A DNA stretch of 64,000 nucleotides from Gp7-AA6 sp036001245 (GTDB lineage Bacteria; Acidobacteriota; Thermoanaerobaculia; UBA5066; Gp7-AA6). Shown here piece after piece: positions 45,481 to 53,035 of this stretch. The stretch covers positions 1 through 64,000 of the forward strand of contig DASYUL010000024.1 of NCBI GenBank assembly GCA_036001245.1, given 5' to 3'. The translations under genes were made by a program, and so were the position numbers. The notes under the pieces are model-generated. The model was given only the letters and a program-made list of their open reading frames with translations, was not told where the DNA came from and ran no database searches. Position 1 is the stretch's first letter. Each line of letters begins with the position of its first letter.

Positions 45481-46472
45481 CGCTTCTCGATCGCTCCCGC
45501 GCCTCGGCGGCGAAAATCCACGTACCAGTCGAACAGCCCCAGGAGCGCGACCCCGACGTTCATCGGGAAGTACGCGACCAGAGTGTAGAAACCGACGCGG
45601 AGTAACCAGAACCGGAACCACTTCCGGGCGAAGTGGCAGATGATAGAGAGCCCGGCCACGAAATACAAGGCGGACAGCGGCAGGAGAACGCTGCCCGCGA
45701 CGGGCCGAAGTCCCGGCTCGAGGAGTACGGACCCTGCCCCCGCCGCGACGAACACCGGCGCGAGCGCGGCCGGCACGCGCAGGTTTTCGAACCGGGCGGC
45801 CTCGGCCGACGGCGCGGGGCGGGCGCTGCGCGCTCCTCCGTAGAACGAAATCGCAGCCGAAAACACCCAGAGGAGTCCGAGGAGTCCGGCCCAGTACCGC
45901 CGGCTGAACTCGCGGGCGGTCTCGAGCGTCGCACGCACCCGAACGACCGTCTCGGTGTCCATTCCCGATCGCCCATACGACTCGAGCGCCGCCGGGATCA
46001 TCCGGTCGAACTCTCGGGCGATCTCGTCGCCCACCGGACGGCCGGATGCCGCGGCGCCCCCGAGGAAGATCGCCGCGAGCAGCACGACTCCCGTTACGCA
46101 CAGCAGAACGTACGCCGCAGAGGGATTCCCCGTTCGCCGCGCGAACGAAGCGAACAGGGCCGGGAGCGCGGCTGTGCCCGCGGCCATAGCGCCTCGCGAC
46201 CATCCGGCGAGGTCGCCGCTGGCCATCGCCACGCCCGCGACGAGCGCTCCTGCGAGGAGGGACGCGACGAGCGCAGCGGAGGCGCCGCGCCGGTGCGCGA
46301 GCCGGACCGTCGGAACGGCGGCGAGCGGAAGCCCGAGCGCGCCGACGAGCGGCAGCACGAGGAAGAGCGCGAACGCGAGGGCCGAGAAGCCCGCGGCGAA
46401 GGCGATCTCGAGAGGGCCCGCGTGCGGGTTACGCGACGCGGCCGGCTCGTCGATCGGGTTGGCCTCCATCAC
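45477..46472 (-). CDS. DUF2232 (YybS-like) membrane protein
   Basis: 331 residues with about eight hydrophobic helices. YybS/DUF2232 proteins sit between rpsR and rplI in Bacillus, deltaproteobacteria and others; function unknown, with a possible energy-coupling-transporter S-like fold. The conserved central GRSGMDTETVVRVR segment is a periplasmic or cytoplasmic loop. Overlaps rplI by ATGA. Its start lies next to the heptamer palindrome 46473-46559. Confidence 0.8.
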   Translation of the reverse strand: MMEANPIDEPAASRNPHAGPLEIAFAAGFSALAFALFLVLPLVGALGLPLAAVPTVRLAHRRGASAALVASLLAGALVAGVAMASGDLAGWSRGAMAAGTAALPALFASFARRTGNPSAAYVLLCVTGVVLLAAIFLGGAAASGRPVGDEIAREFDRMIPAALESYGRSGMDTETVVRVRATLETAREFSRRYWAGLLGLLWVFSAAISFYGGARSARPAPSAEAARFENLRVPAALAPVFVAAGAGSVLLEPGLRPVAGSVLLPLSALYFVAGLSIICHFARKWFRFWLLRVGFYTLVAYFPMNVGVALLGLFDWYVDFRRRGAGAIEKR

Positions 46473-46559
46473 CGGGACCGGGAAACGGAAAACGTAAACC
46501 GAAAAACGAGGACGAGAGCCTTTCTCGTCGTTTCCCGTTTCCCGTTTCCCGTTTTCCGG
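46473..46559. repeat. Heptamer repeats forming a large hairpin
   Basis: Left arm: GGGAAAC, GGAAAAC, GTAAACC, GAAAAAC; right arm: GTTTCCC three times then GTTTTCC. The two arms are complementary and enclose a second stem GACGAGA/TCTCGTC. On either strand this would form a hairpin of some 30 bp between rpsR and the DUF2232 gene. It is not a classic terminator since no T-run follows. Confidence 0.85.
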
Positions 46560-46850
46560 CTAGTCCGTCGCGTACGGAATGAGCGCGATCGAGCGAGCCC
46601 GCTTGATTGCGGTCTGAAGCTTACGCTGGTGCAGCGCGCACGTGCCCGAGATCCGCCGGGGCAGGATCTTTCCGCGCTCGGGAATGAACGACTGCAGGAG
46701 CTTGACGTCCTTCCAGTCGACGTACTCGAGCTTCTCCGCGCAGAACTTGCAGACCTTCCGGCGGCGGACGAAGAACTTCTTGCGGCCACCGGTCTTGCCG
46801 TCGCGGCTGGCCGCGGCGGAGCGGGTTCCTCCACGCGGTGCGGGGCTCAT
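46560..46850 (-). CDS. rpsR: 30S ribosomal protein bS18
   Basis: 96 residues. The core (RRKVCKFCAEKLEYVDWKDVKLLQSFIPERGKILPRRISGTCALHQRKLQTAIKRAR) is the full S18 signature, with the CxxC zinc-type pair. Its ATG overlaps the rpsF stop by ATGA. Confidence 0.95.
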   Translation of the reverse strand: MSPAPRGGTRSAAASRDGKTGGRKKFFVRRRKVCKFCAEKLEYVDWKDVKLLQSFIPERGKILPRRISGTCALHQRKLQTAIKRARSIALIPYATD

Positions 46851-47269
46851 GAGGGCTCTCCCTTCTCGATCGACGGCGGCGCTTCCGTCAGGACGGCAGG
46901 CGGCATCGGCGCCGGCGGCCGCGGCGGACGGCGCGCCGCTTTCTTCCGCTGGCGCGCGGCCGACTTCGCGGCACGCTTCAACTCGAGGTCTGCGCGAACC
47001 GCGAGGTGGCGCAGCACCTGGTCGGACAGCTTCATCCGGCGCTCGGTTTCCGCGACGATCGCGGGCTCGGCCGAGACCTGGAAGTAGTGGTAGTAGGCCT
47101 CCCTCTTTCGAAGGATCGGGAAAGCCAGACGGCGCCGGCCCCAGGTCTCGTCCTTGACGATCTCGGCCCCCCCGTCGGACAGGATCTTCCGGTATTCCGC
47201 CGCCACCTTCTGGGCGTCTTCGTCGGTCAGGTCCGGGGTGACCAGCGCGACGATGTCGTAAAGCCTCAT
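46847..47269 (-). CDS. rpsF: 30S ribosomal protein bS6
   Basis: 140 residues with the ferredoxin-like core (MRLYDIVALVTPDLTDEDAQKV, then GRRRLAFPILRKREAYYHYF) and a long Lys/Arg/Pro-rich tail. The start at ATG 47269 has a good Shine-Dalgarno (AGGAGAAGCG) and overlaps the pth stop by ATGA. Part of the bL25-pth-bS6-bS18 operon. Confidence 0.94.
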   Translation of the reverse strand: MRLYDIVALVTPDLTDEDAQKVAAEYRKILSDGGAEIVKDETWGRRRLAFPILRKREAYYHYFQVSAEPAIVAETERRMKLSDQVLRHLAVRADLELKRAAKSAARQRKKAARRPPRPPAPMPPAVLTEAPPSIEKGEPS

Positions 47270-47892
47270 TCGCTTCTCCTCGTGGATGTCAATCCCGGTC
47301 GATCGGAGCCGGGAGAGGATGGTTTTCGATTCGCAATTCTCATGGCGGCATCGGTTCCCTCGGTGAGCCACGTCCGGAGCGACTCGACCGCTCGCTCGAG
47401 GGCCGTCTCGAAGAGCTCCCTCTCGCCGCGCGCGAACGGTTCGAGAACGTAGTCGCCGAGCTCGTTTCTCTCGCGCGAATAGCGTTCCCCGCGCACTCCC
47501 ACGCGCAGGCGGGCGAACTCGGTCGTCCCGAGCCGCTCGATGATCGACTTCATCCCCTTCTGCCCTCCGGCGGAACCGCGGGCCCGCATCCGCAGCAGGC
47601 CGAGAGGCAGATCGATGTCGTCGAACACGACGCAAATCTCGTCGGGACCGATGCCATTCTGTTCGCAAAGAGCTCGAACGGCCTCTCCGGAGGCGTTCAT
47701 GTACGTTTGCGGAAGCACGAGCATCACGCTCTCGCCGGCGATCGTTCCGCGTCCGACCCGGGACTTTCCTTCGCGCGATCGAATCCGGATGCTTTCCTCC
47801 GCCGCCAACTTCTCGACCGCCTGGAACCCCGCGTTGTGGCGGGTGTCCTCGTAGCGTTCGCCCGGGTTGCCGAGGCCGACGATCGCGCGCAG
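47266..47892 (-). CDS. pth: Peptidyl-tRNA hydrolase with a probable CTG start
   Basis: Releases peptides from peptidyl-tRNA. The N-terminal block LRAIVGLGNPGERYEDTRHNAGF carries the key Asn (in GNPG) and the catalytic His (RHNAG), then the MLVLPQTYMNASGEAV and DDIDLPLG motifs. In this frame an in-frame TAA lies 3 nt upstream of the CTG at 47892, and there is no ATG, GTG or TTG between it and the catalytic His. So the only start that keeps the active site is CTG 47892 (about 208 aa), with AAGGAG 9 nt upstream. A TTG at 47808 would drop the catalytic His and Asn. Confidence 0.85.
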   Translation of the reverse strand: MRAIVGLGNPGERYEDTRHNAGFQAVEKLAAEESIRIRSREGKSRVGRGTIAGESVMLVLPQTYMNASGEAVRALCEQNGIGPDEICVVFDDIDLPLGLLRMRARGSAGGQKGMKSIIERLGTTEFARLRVGVRGERYSRERNELGDYVLEPFARGERELFETALERAVESLRTWLTEGTDAAMRIANRKPSSPGSDRPGLTSTRRSE

Positions 47893-47895
47893 GCG

Positions 47896-48579
47896 TTACT
47901 TCTCCTTCTTCTCTTCTCCCTCTTCCTCGGCGACCGCCTTGCCCTTCCGCAGGACCTCGGGCTCGACCGGCTCCGCCGCGACCTCGACCGCCTCCGGCGC
48001 CGCCGCCACCTCTTCGTGGGTCGGGTGCGCGATGTGGAGGACGACCTTCTCGGGATCGTCCACGATCTCGACGCCCTCGGGCGCCGGCACGTCCGAGACG
48101 CGGAGCGCATCGCCGATCGAGAGCTCCGTCACGTCCACCGGGAGGTGCTCGGGGATGCTGCCCGGCAGGCACTCGATCTCGATCTCGCGCGTCACGAAGT
48201 CGAGAATGCCGCCATCGGTCTTGACACCCTTCGCCACGCCGACGACCTCGACCGGAACGTGGACCCGGATCTTGATGTCCATCAGCACGCGGACGAAGTC
48301 GAGGTGCATGACGCGGCGAGAGAGCGGATCCCGTTGCATCTCGCGGATCATCGCGTGTCGGCTCTGGTCGGATCCCTGGAGCTTCAGCAGGAAGATCGCG
48401 TTCTCCCCCGCCCCGCCCCGGAACGCGTCGGAGAGGTCGCGGAGGCTCACGTTGATCGGCACGGTGTCGCGGCCCGCGCCGTAGACGACGGCCGGAACCT
48501 TGCCCTCGGCCCGCGTCCGGCGGGCGGCGTTCTTTCCCCTGGACTCCCGCCGTTCGACGGCGAGCTCGATCGTCTTCAT
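47896..48579 (-). CDS. rplY: 50S ribosomal protein bL25 (CTC form)
   Basis: 227 residues. The bL25 core (about 1-95, with VPAVVYGAGRDTVPINVSL) binds 5S rRNA; the extra C-terminal TL5/CTC beta domain (about 95-185) and a Glu/Ala-rich tail make it the long form also called general stress protein CTC. The TAA stop is 3 nt before the pth CTG, so pth depends on this message. Confidence 0.92.
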   Translation of the reverse strand: MKTIELAVERRESRGKNAARRTRAEGKVPAVVYGAGRDTVPINVSLRDLSDAFRGGAGENAIFLLKLQGSDQSRHAMIREMQRDPLSRRVMHLDFVRVLMDIKIRVHVPVEVVGVAKGVKTDGGILDFVTREIEIECLPGSIPEHLPVDVTELSIGDALRVSDVPAPEGVEIVDDPEKVVLHIAHPTHEEVAAAPEAVEVAAEPVEPEVLRKGKAVAEEEGEEKKEK

Positions 48580-48594
48580 CTTCTTCCTCTCGAG

Positions 48595-48681
48595 CGGGAT
48601 CTGACCCCTTCGGGATCAGACCCCGGGCTCTTCCCCTGCGCGGGATCTGACCGCTTCGGGATCAGACCCCGGGCTGTTCCC
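48595..48681. repeat. Tandem repeat containing the GATCCCGAAGGGGTC core
   Basis: Two units, 46 bp apart (48595 and 48641), starting CGGGATCTGACC and ending CCCGGGCT; minus strand shows GGGGTCTGATCCCGAA. The core matches the repeat at 38289-38381. It lies in the prs to bL25 gap; the adjacent GTCGCG-AAAAA-CGCGAC (48685-48701) is a small perfect hairpin. Confidence 0.8.
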
Positions 48682-48704
48682 GAAGTCGCGAAAAACGCGA
48701 CATT

Positions 48705-49661
48705 CTACACAAAAAGCGAGGAAACGGAAGCGCCCTGGTGGATGCGCTGGATCGCCTCGCCCAGGAGTGGGGCGACCGAGAGCGTGTGGATCTTGGAACA
48801 GTCTTTCATCGAGCCGTCGAGCGGGATCGTGTTGGTGACGAAGAGGGTCTCGAGCTTCGAGGCCTCGATCCGGTCGCGCGCCGGGCCCGAGAAGACCGGA
48901 TGAACCGCGGCCGCAAAGGTCCGTTTCGCCCCGTGGTTTCTCAAGGCCTCCTCCGCCTGAACGAGCGTACCCGCCGTGTCGATGATGTCGTCCAGGATGA
49001 GGACATTCTTTCCCTCCACCTCGCCGACGACGTTCAGCACCTCGGTCTCGTTGGGTCCCCCGCGCCGCTTGTCGATGATCGCAAGCGAGGCGCCCAGGCG
49101 CTTGCCGATCGCGCGAGCGCGGGCGACGCCGCCGACGTCGGGCGACACGATCACGAGATCGTCGATCCCCATCTCGCGAATCGCGTCGAGGAGCACGGGG
49201 GCGGCGAACAGGTGATCCACCGGGATATTGAAGAAGCCCTGGATCTGCAGCGTGTGCAGGTCCATCGTCAGGATGCGGTCGGCGCCCGAAGCGGTCAGGA
49301 GGTCGGCCATCAGCTTCGCGGCGATCGGCACGCGGGGCTTGTCCTTCTTGTCCTGCCGCGCGTAGCCGAAGTACGGCATGACCGCCGTGATCCGCGAAGC
49401 GGAGGAGCGGCGAAAAGCGTCCAGGAGGATGAGGAGCTCCATCATGTGGTCGTTGACGGGCGACGACGTCGGCTGGACCACGAAGACGTCCGTGCCGCGC
49501 ACGTTTTCGTCGATCTGGCAGTAGTTCTCGCCGTCGGAGAAATTGAAGAGCGTGATCTGTCCCAGCTTGATCCCCAGGTACTCGCAGATCTCGCGGGCGA
49601 GCGCCGGATGTGCGCGGCCCGAGAAGATCTTCAGCTCTCCGTAGGAGAAGTTTGGGGTCAA
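48705..49661 (-). CDS. prs: Ribose-phosphate pyrophosphokinase
   Basis: Makes PRPP from ribose-5-phosphate and ATP for nucleotides, His and Trp. 318 residues. ATP-binding region (RSSASRITAVMPYFGYARQD), the metal-binding His of MDLHTLQIQGFF, and the PRPP loop VLILDDIIDTAGTL are all intact. Upstream are REP-like repeats and the tRNA-Gln gene; downstream bL25 and pth. The prs-rplY-pth order is conserved. Confidence 0.95.
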   Translation of the reverse strand: MTPNFSYGELKIFSGRAHPALAREICEYLGIKLGQITLFNFSDGENYCQIDENVRGTDVFVVQPTSSPVNDHMMELLILLDAFRRSSASRITAVMPYFGYARQDKKDKPRVPIAAKLMADLLTASGADRILTMDLHTLQIQGFFNIPVDHLFAAPVLLDAIREMGIDDLVIVSPDVGGVARARAIGKRLGASLAIIDKRRGGPNETEVLNVVGEVEGKNVLILDDIIDTAGTLVQAEEALRNHGAKRTFAAAVHPVFSGPARDRIEASKLETLFVTNTIPLDGSMKDCSKIHTLSVAPLLGEAIQRIHQGASVSSLFV

Positions 49662-49698
49662 GCGGCGGGGATTCTAGCGTGAGCGCCCGTCATCGGTC

Positions 49699-49822
49699 GC
49701 GGCGTGAGGAGTCTCCCGAAGTATCCGAGGGAGGAGGCGCGCTCCGCCGATGTGTGGATTGGGGCCCTGGGTCGCGGCGTGAGGAGTCTCCCGAGGTAAT
49801 CGAGGGAGGAGCCTCACGCCGC
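49699..49822. repeat. REP-like palindromes, copies 3 and 4
   Basis: Two units 75 bp apart: an imperfect unit from 49699 to about 49740 and a complete 49-bp palindrome at 49774-49822 (arms GCGGCGTGAGG and CCTCACGCCGC). A different perfect 8-bp hairpin (GGCGCAGC-GTCA-GCTGCGCC, 49828-49847) lies just before the tRNA 3' end and may serve as its processing or termination signal. Confidence 0.8.
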
Positions 49823-49853
49823 GGGAGGCGCAGCGTCAGCTGCGCCGACGTGT

Positions 49854-49929
49854 TGGCTGGGGCGGGAGGACTCGAACCTCCAGATGCCGGCTCCAAAGGC
49901 CGGTGCCTTACCAGTTTGGCGACGCCCCA
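49854..49929 (-). tRNA. tRNA-Gln (TTG anticodon), CCA encoded
   Basis: Reads 5' to 3' from 49929: TGGGGCG acceptor, D arm with GGTAAGG, anticodon stem CCGGC/GCCGG with loop CTTTGGA (anticodon TTG), T arm with GGTTCGAGTCC, CGCCCCA, G73 and encoded CCA. It closely follows the E. coli tRNA-Gln layout. The 5' half also forms the left attachment repeat. The DNA upstream of its 5' end belongs to the integrated element, so the gene must use a promoter inside the element. Confidence 0.95.
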
Positions 49930-49930
49930 A
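49891..49930. repeat. attL: 40-bp core repeat in tRNA-Gln
   Basis: Identical over 40 bp to 61174-61213. Covers the tRNA 5' half from the acceptor end through the anticodon loop. The flanking bases differ at the next position on both sides. Confidence 0.95.
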
Positions 49931-49965
49931 TCGTGAAGGCGTCGAAGAGGATAGCGCGGTTTTCA

Positions 49966-51096
49966 TCACTCGCTCACTGCGCTCGCGATCGTCGCCGTGC
50001 CCAACGAGTGCCCGATTTGGTGCCGATCGAAGAGCGCGGACTGTCTCTCGAAGTCCCGGTGCCGGATGTAACGGTTCACGGTTGCGCCCTTCATTCCGAG
50101 GGAGAGTTCGAGAGCGCGACGATCGCCGAGTTGATCCAGCTCCGTCGCCACGGTGTGCCGAATGTCATGGAGCCGGAACGTCGGGAATCCGGCTCGGTCC
50201 CGAGCCTCGTCCCATGCCTGCCCGAGTCCCTGGTACAAAGAGCCGCCGCCTTCGGCCTCGAACACGAGCGCAGAGCCGTCGATCTTCCGAGGCGGCAGGA
50301 GCGCCCTCATCGCGGCCGTTAGAGGCACAGAGCGCCGTCCGGTCTTAAAGCCGGGACGGTCTGGAAGGGCGATCCGGTCCCGCTGGATGTCCGACCAGCG
50401 CAGGCCGCAGACCTCCCCCTTCCTCATGCCGGTCAGTCTCAGAAGGCGCACCACCGGCCGGTAGATCGGCAGGAGGTGAGCGGCGATCGCCTCGAAAGCC
50501 TCGTCCTCGATCATCTGCCCCTTGCTGTCCTCCTCACGTTCCGGCGGTAAGAGGTTCGCCCGCAAGTCTTTGGTGAGCTTCTCGAAGACGTGGGACTCGA
50601 TCCGCCCGTTGACCTTCGCGAACCTCAGCGCCGAGCGAAGATGCGAGAACGCTTTCTTGATGGTGACATCCGAGAGCGTGCGCTTGGTCCTGCGCCGGTA
50701 GTCCTGCCTGCGTTGCTGGCGATACCGGAGGAGGGCGTCATAGGTGAGCTTCTCGGCCTCCACGTCGCCGAGCAAACCCTCCAGTTCCCGGCGGTAGTTT
50801 CCGAAGACCTCCTGCGAGCGCGGGCGGATGTTCGGGACGTGCAGCTCGTGGTACGCCGCCAGAACGTCGCGCACGGTTGCCGCGGCCCTCTCCGGCTCGG
50901 GAAAGGGCGCGAGGCCCGCCTCTACCCTTTGCCGGACTTGCATCTCCATCTTCGCCGCGGCTGCGACCGATGCGAACTTCGTCCGGCTGCGCCGCCGGAC
51001 GCCGTTCTCCGTCCAACGGACGTCGAGCACGACGGTCGGATCGTGTCCGCGTATTCGAGTTTGCAGCGCTATTTTGCGCCGCCTTCGGGAGTTCAT
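49966..51096 (-). CDS. int: Tyrosine recombinase (integrase)
   Basis: 376 residues. N-terminal arm-binding/SAM-like part (about 70-170), then the catalytic domain: Arg225 (TGMRKGE), Lys251 (FKTGRR), His310 and Arg313 (HDIRHT), and the nucleophile Tyr343 (VNRYIRH). The third box His/Trp (usually LGH) is Met335 in LGMKGAT, a noticeable change, though other active members vary here. Its 3' end lies about 37 nt from attL, so it should catalyse integration at tRNA-Gln. Start ATG 51096. Confidence 0.93.
   Translation of the reverse strand: MNSRRRRKIALQTRIRGHDPTVVLDVRWTENGVRRRSRTKFASVAAAAKMEMQVRQRVEAGLAPFPEPERAAATVRDVLAAYHELHVPNIRPRSQEVFGNYRRELEGLLGDVEAEKLTYDALLRYRQQRRQDYRRRTKRTLSDVTIKKAFSHLRSALRFAKVNGRIESHVFEKLTKDLRANLLPPEREEDSKGQMIEDEAFEAIAAHLLPIYRPVVRLLRLTGMRKGEVCGLRWSDIQRDRIALPDRPGFKTGRRSVPLTAAMRALLPPRKIDGSALVFEAEGGGSLYQGLGQAWDEARDRAGFPTFRLHDIRHTVATELDQLGDRRALELSLGMKGATVNRYIRHRDFERQSALFDRHQIGHSLGTATIASAVSE
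49997..50027. promoter_or_regulatory. Candidate integrase arm-type sites, left
   Basis: Three GTGCC(C/-)(A/G)A motifs: GTGCCCAA at 49997, GTGCCCGA at 50008, GTGCCGAT at 50020 (steps of 11 and 12 bp, about one helical turn). They lie inside the integrase 3' end and mirror the right-end group at 61025-61060. Confidence 0.45.
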
Positions 51097-51145
51097 TCAG
51101 GCACCTCCTTCTGTTCTTTCCGGCCCGCGTCAGTGCGGCCGGACT

Positions 51146-51421
51146 TCATGGGCTCTCTTTCTCTGCCGCCCGCAGCTTGATCGCCTCAGACACAGCCTCG
51201 ATCGGATCGCGGCCTTCTTCGCGGGCGCGAGCTGCGACCTTTCTCAGCCCCTTCCGGAATGTCGCGAGTTCCTCGCCCTTTCTCGATTCCTCGATCTCCC
51301 TGGCGCGAAGCCTCCGCCAGAGATCCTCCGGTATCGGCCCAACGCCGAGCGACTCGCCGGCGGCTCTACGATCCTCGGACTCTCTGTCCGGGATCTGATA
51401 TTTCCCCTTCCACCAACTCAT
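51146..51421 (-). CDS. Small element protein, unknown function
   Basis: 91 residues, mostly charged helix (RLRAREIEESRKGEELATFRKGLRKVAARAREEGRDPIEAVSEAIKLRAAEKE), with a Trp-rich N-terminus (MSWWKGKYQIPD). No family recognised. It lies between the integrase and a membrane-anchored protein, on the same strand. Could be a small regulator or a virion-size factor; no motif supports either. Confidence 0.6.
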   Translation of the reverse strand: MSWWKGKYQIPDRESEDRRAAGESLGVGPIPEDLWRRLRAREIEESRKGEELATFRKGLRKVAARAREEGRDPIEAVSEAIKLRAAEKESP

Positions 51422-51502
51422 TTCGTTGGCGCCTCCTTCAACGTTTCCGCCGGGTCATTGCGGCTCGGCAGGAAGTCCAAAAACACGCACAGAAACCGCC
51501 CA

Positions 51503-52075
51503 TCACCGGCGAATGAACTCCTTACGAGTCCAGCCGGACTTCAAGGCATTGGTGCCCTCCATCGCCCGCACCTTGTAAAACCGGCCACTTCGGTCGAGCA
51601 CCAGCACGTGCTCGCCTCTGTTCATGATGAACGCGCCTCCTTCTATAACTCCGAGAGCATCACCAATCCGCGCCGCATCTAGGGCCTTCTCGTAAGCATT
51701 CTTCGTCGGAGCCACGACGATGACTTCAGCATTGACGTAACCGTGAGCGCCAGGCTCAAGGTCAGCGGGCTCCGGCGCGGGCGGCGGCGCCGGAGGCTGC
51801 GTCGGAGCCCCCGCCGATGACGCGCTCGATGGTCCTGAGGGCTTCTTGGGGGATACGATCGCGAGAAAGGCGATGAAGGCGAAGAACGCGAATATCGCAA
51901 TCCCGGCTATTTTGAAACGCTTCCGTTCCCGGTCGTATCGCTCTTGTCGAACACGTAGGTTTGCCGTCTTCTGCTGCGCCTCGCGCTCAGCAGCGATGCG
52001 ATCGACCTCCTCGCGCCGCGCCTTCTCCTCTTGGTAGATGCGTTCCCGCTCCTCCGGAGTGATATCGCTTGTCAT
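51503..52075 (-). CDS. Membrane-anchored element protein
   Basis: 190 residues. A coiled, charged N-terminus (about 1-52, EERERIYQEEKARREEVDRIAAERE), one membrane helix (about 55-75, IAGIAIFAFFAFIAFLAI), a Pro/Ala/Ser linker, and a small C-terminal beta domain of about 75 residues (YVNAEVIVVAPTKNAYEKALDAAR...) of unknown family. It might be an entry-exclusion or immunity factor, but this is only by analogy with element position. On the same strand as the integrase. Confidence 0.6.
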   Translation of the reverse strand: MTSDITPEERERIYQEEKARREEVDRIAAEREAQQKTANLRVRQERYDRERKRFKIAGIAIFAFFAFIAFLAIVSPKKPSGPSSASSAGAPTQPPAPPPAPEPADLEPGAHGYVNAEVIVVAPTKNAYEKALDAARIGDALGVIEGGAFIMNRGEHVLVLDRSGRFYKVRAMEGTNALKSGWTRKEFIRR

Positions 52076-52145
52076 CCGTTCCTCCGATCCTACTGAGCGA
52101 ACCCCCGAGTCGCTTGGTTCTTTGAGCCGTCGTCGTTTCGGCTCG

Positions 52146-52319
52146 TCACCTTTCCCGCCTCAGCTCCCTCTGAAGGTAGTTCTCCAGAGCCCGAACGATC
52201 ACGCCGCGGAGTCCCCCGGGCTCGTCGATCGCGCGCATTCGCGCGGCGCGCCAAACCCGCTCCGGGATCTCGACGGATGTTTTCACTCCTCGTGTCTGGC
52301 GACTCACCTTTGATTTCAC
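52146..52319 (-). CDS. Small ribbon-helix-helix-type DNA-binding protein
   Basis: 57 residues, shorter than usual ORF cut-offs. Starts GTG 52319 (MKSKVSRQTRGVKTSVEIPERVWRAARMRAIDEP...) and ends TGA 52146. The KTSVEIPERVW strand followed by two helices (RAARMRAIDE and LRGVIVRALENYLQREL) is a MetJ/Arc/CopG-like pattern. The GTG overlaps the stop of the next gene (GTGA), so it is coupled to it. It may be the regulator of the shared TACTGTAA sites. Confidence 0.65.
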   Translation of the reverse strand: MKSKVSRQTRGVKTSVEIPERVWRAARMRAIDEPGGLRGVIVRALENYLQRELRRER

Positions 52320-52981
52320 GTCAACGCCTCCGCCGTGCGAAACCTCGGGGGCTCAGGACACTCTTTGATCGCCGCTCTTATGCGATCAATCATCGCGATT
52401 ACCTCCCGCGGGTCGTTCGATGAAAGGATGTCCTTTCGTTCGGTCATGTCCTTCGACTTTTTAGGGACGTGGTATCGGGCCGACCAGAGGGACCAGCGGT
52501 AAAAGTGCCTCAGAAGTTGTTCTTCTAGGGCGTTGAGCGAAAGACCGGCCTCGGAAGCGAGCTTGACGAGATCGTGAATGTCGAGCGGGTACGGAAGAAG
52601 CATCCCCTCGTCGAAGTAATCAGTTTGATTCCGCTTCGCATCTTTACCCCGTCTCTCGAAAATGCGCGTTGCTAGATCCTTGGGGAATCTCTTAACGATG
52701 AGAGCCTTCAGCAGGTTCTCCAGCACGTAGGCGAGCAGGAGGTTGTGACCGGTGAAGAGCTTTTCGTCGGCGTGCGCCCATAGGGCTTGGAAGACCGCGG
52801 GGTCACGCTCTTCCATCGCTCTCTCCCAACGCGACCAATGAATCTCCACCCGCTCGCCGAGAACGTCCGCTGCGACGAGGAGCTCGTCAGCGACTTCGAC
52901 CCACTTGCGCCAGTCGAGCACGCCCTCGAAGAATTCGACGTTCGCCCTCCGCTGTCGTTCCAGCAGCGCGCGGTCCGTCAT
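52316..52981 (-). CDS. Helical protein of unknown function, HEPN-like
   Basis: 221 residues, nearly all helical and fairly AT-rich for this DNA. The middle (NLLLAYVLENLLKALIVKR, then HDLVKLASEAGLSLN) is like HEPN-domain proteins, but the usual RX4-6H active site is not clear, so a catalytic role is unsupported. It is coupled to the RHH gene downstream (GTGA), the arrangement of a two-gene regulatory or toxin-antitoxin unit. Its start (ATG 52981) is 7 nt after a TACAGT box. Confidence 0.55.
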   Translation of the reverse strand: MTDRALLERQRRANVEFFEGVLDWRKWVEVADELLVAADVLGERVEIHWSRWERAMEERDPAVFQALWAHADEKLFTGHNLLLAYVLENLLKALIVKRFPKDLATRIFERRGKDAKRNQTDYFDEGMLLPYPLDIHDLVKLASEAGLSLNALEEQLLRHFYRWSLWSARYHVPKKSKDMTERKDILSSNDPREVIAMIDRIRAAIKECPEPPRFRTAEALT

Positions 52982-52988
52982 TGCCGGT

Positions 52989-52996
52989 TACTGTAA
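52989..52996. promoter_or_regulatory. TACTGTAA site before the HEPN-like gene
   Basis: TTACTGTAA; on the minus strand TACAGT works as a -10 box 7 nt before the ATG. The identical 8-mer occurs at 57060-57067 in the divergent control region. Likely a promoter with an operator. Confidence 0.45.
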
Positions 52997-53035
52997 CACG
53001 GTAAAGCGGTAATCAGGAGGGCGCGGAGCGGTCGC

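Noticed and set aside
49828..49847. Rho-independent terminator after tRNA-Gln
   Set aside because: A perfect 8-bp stem exists, but no T-run follows on the minus strand; kept only as a possible processing signal.
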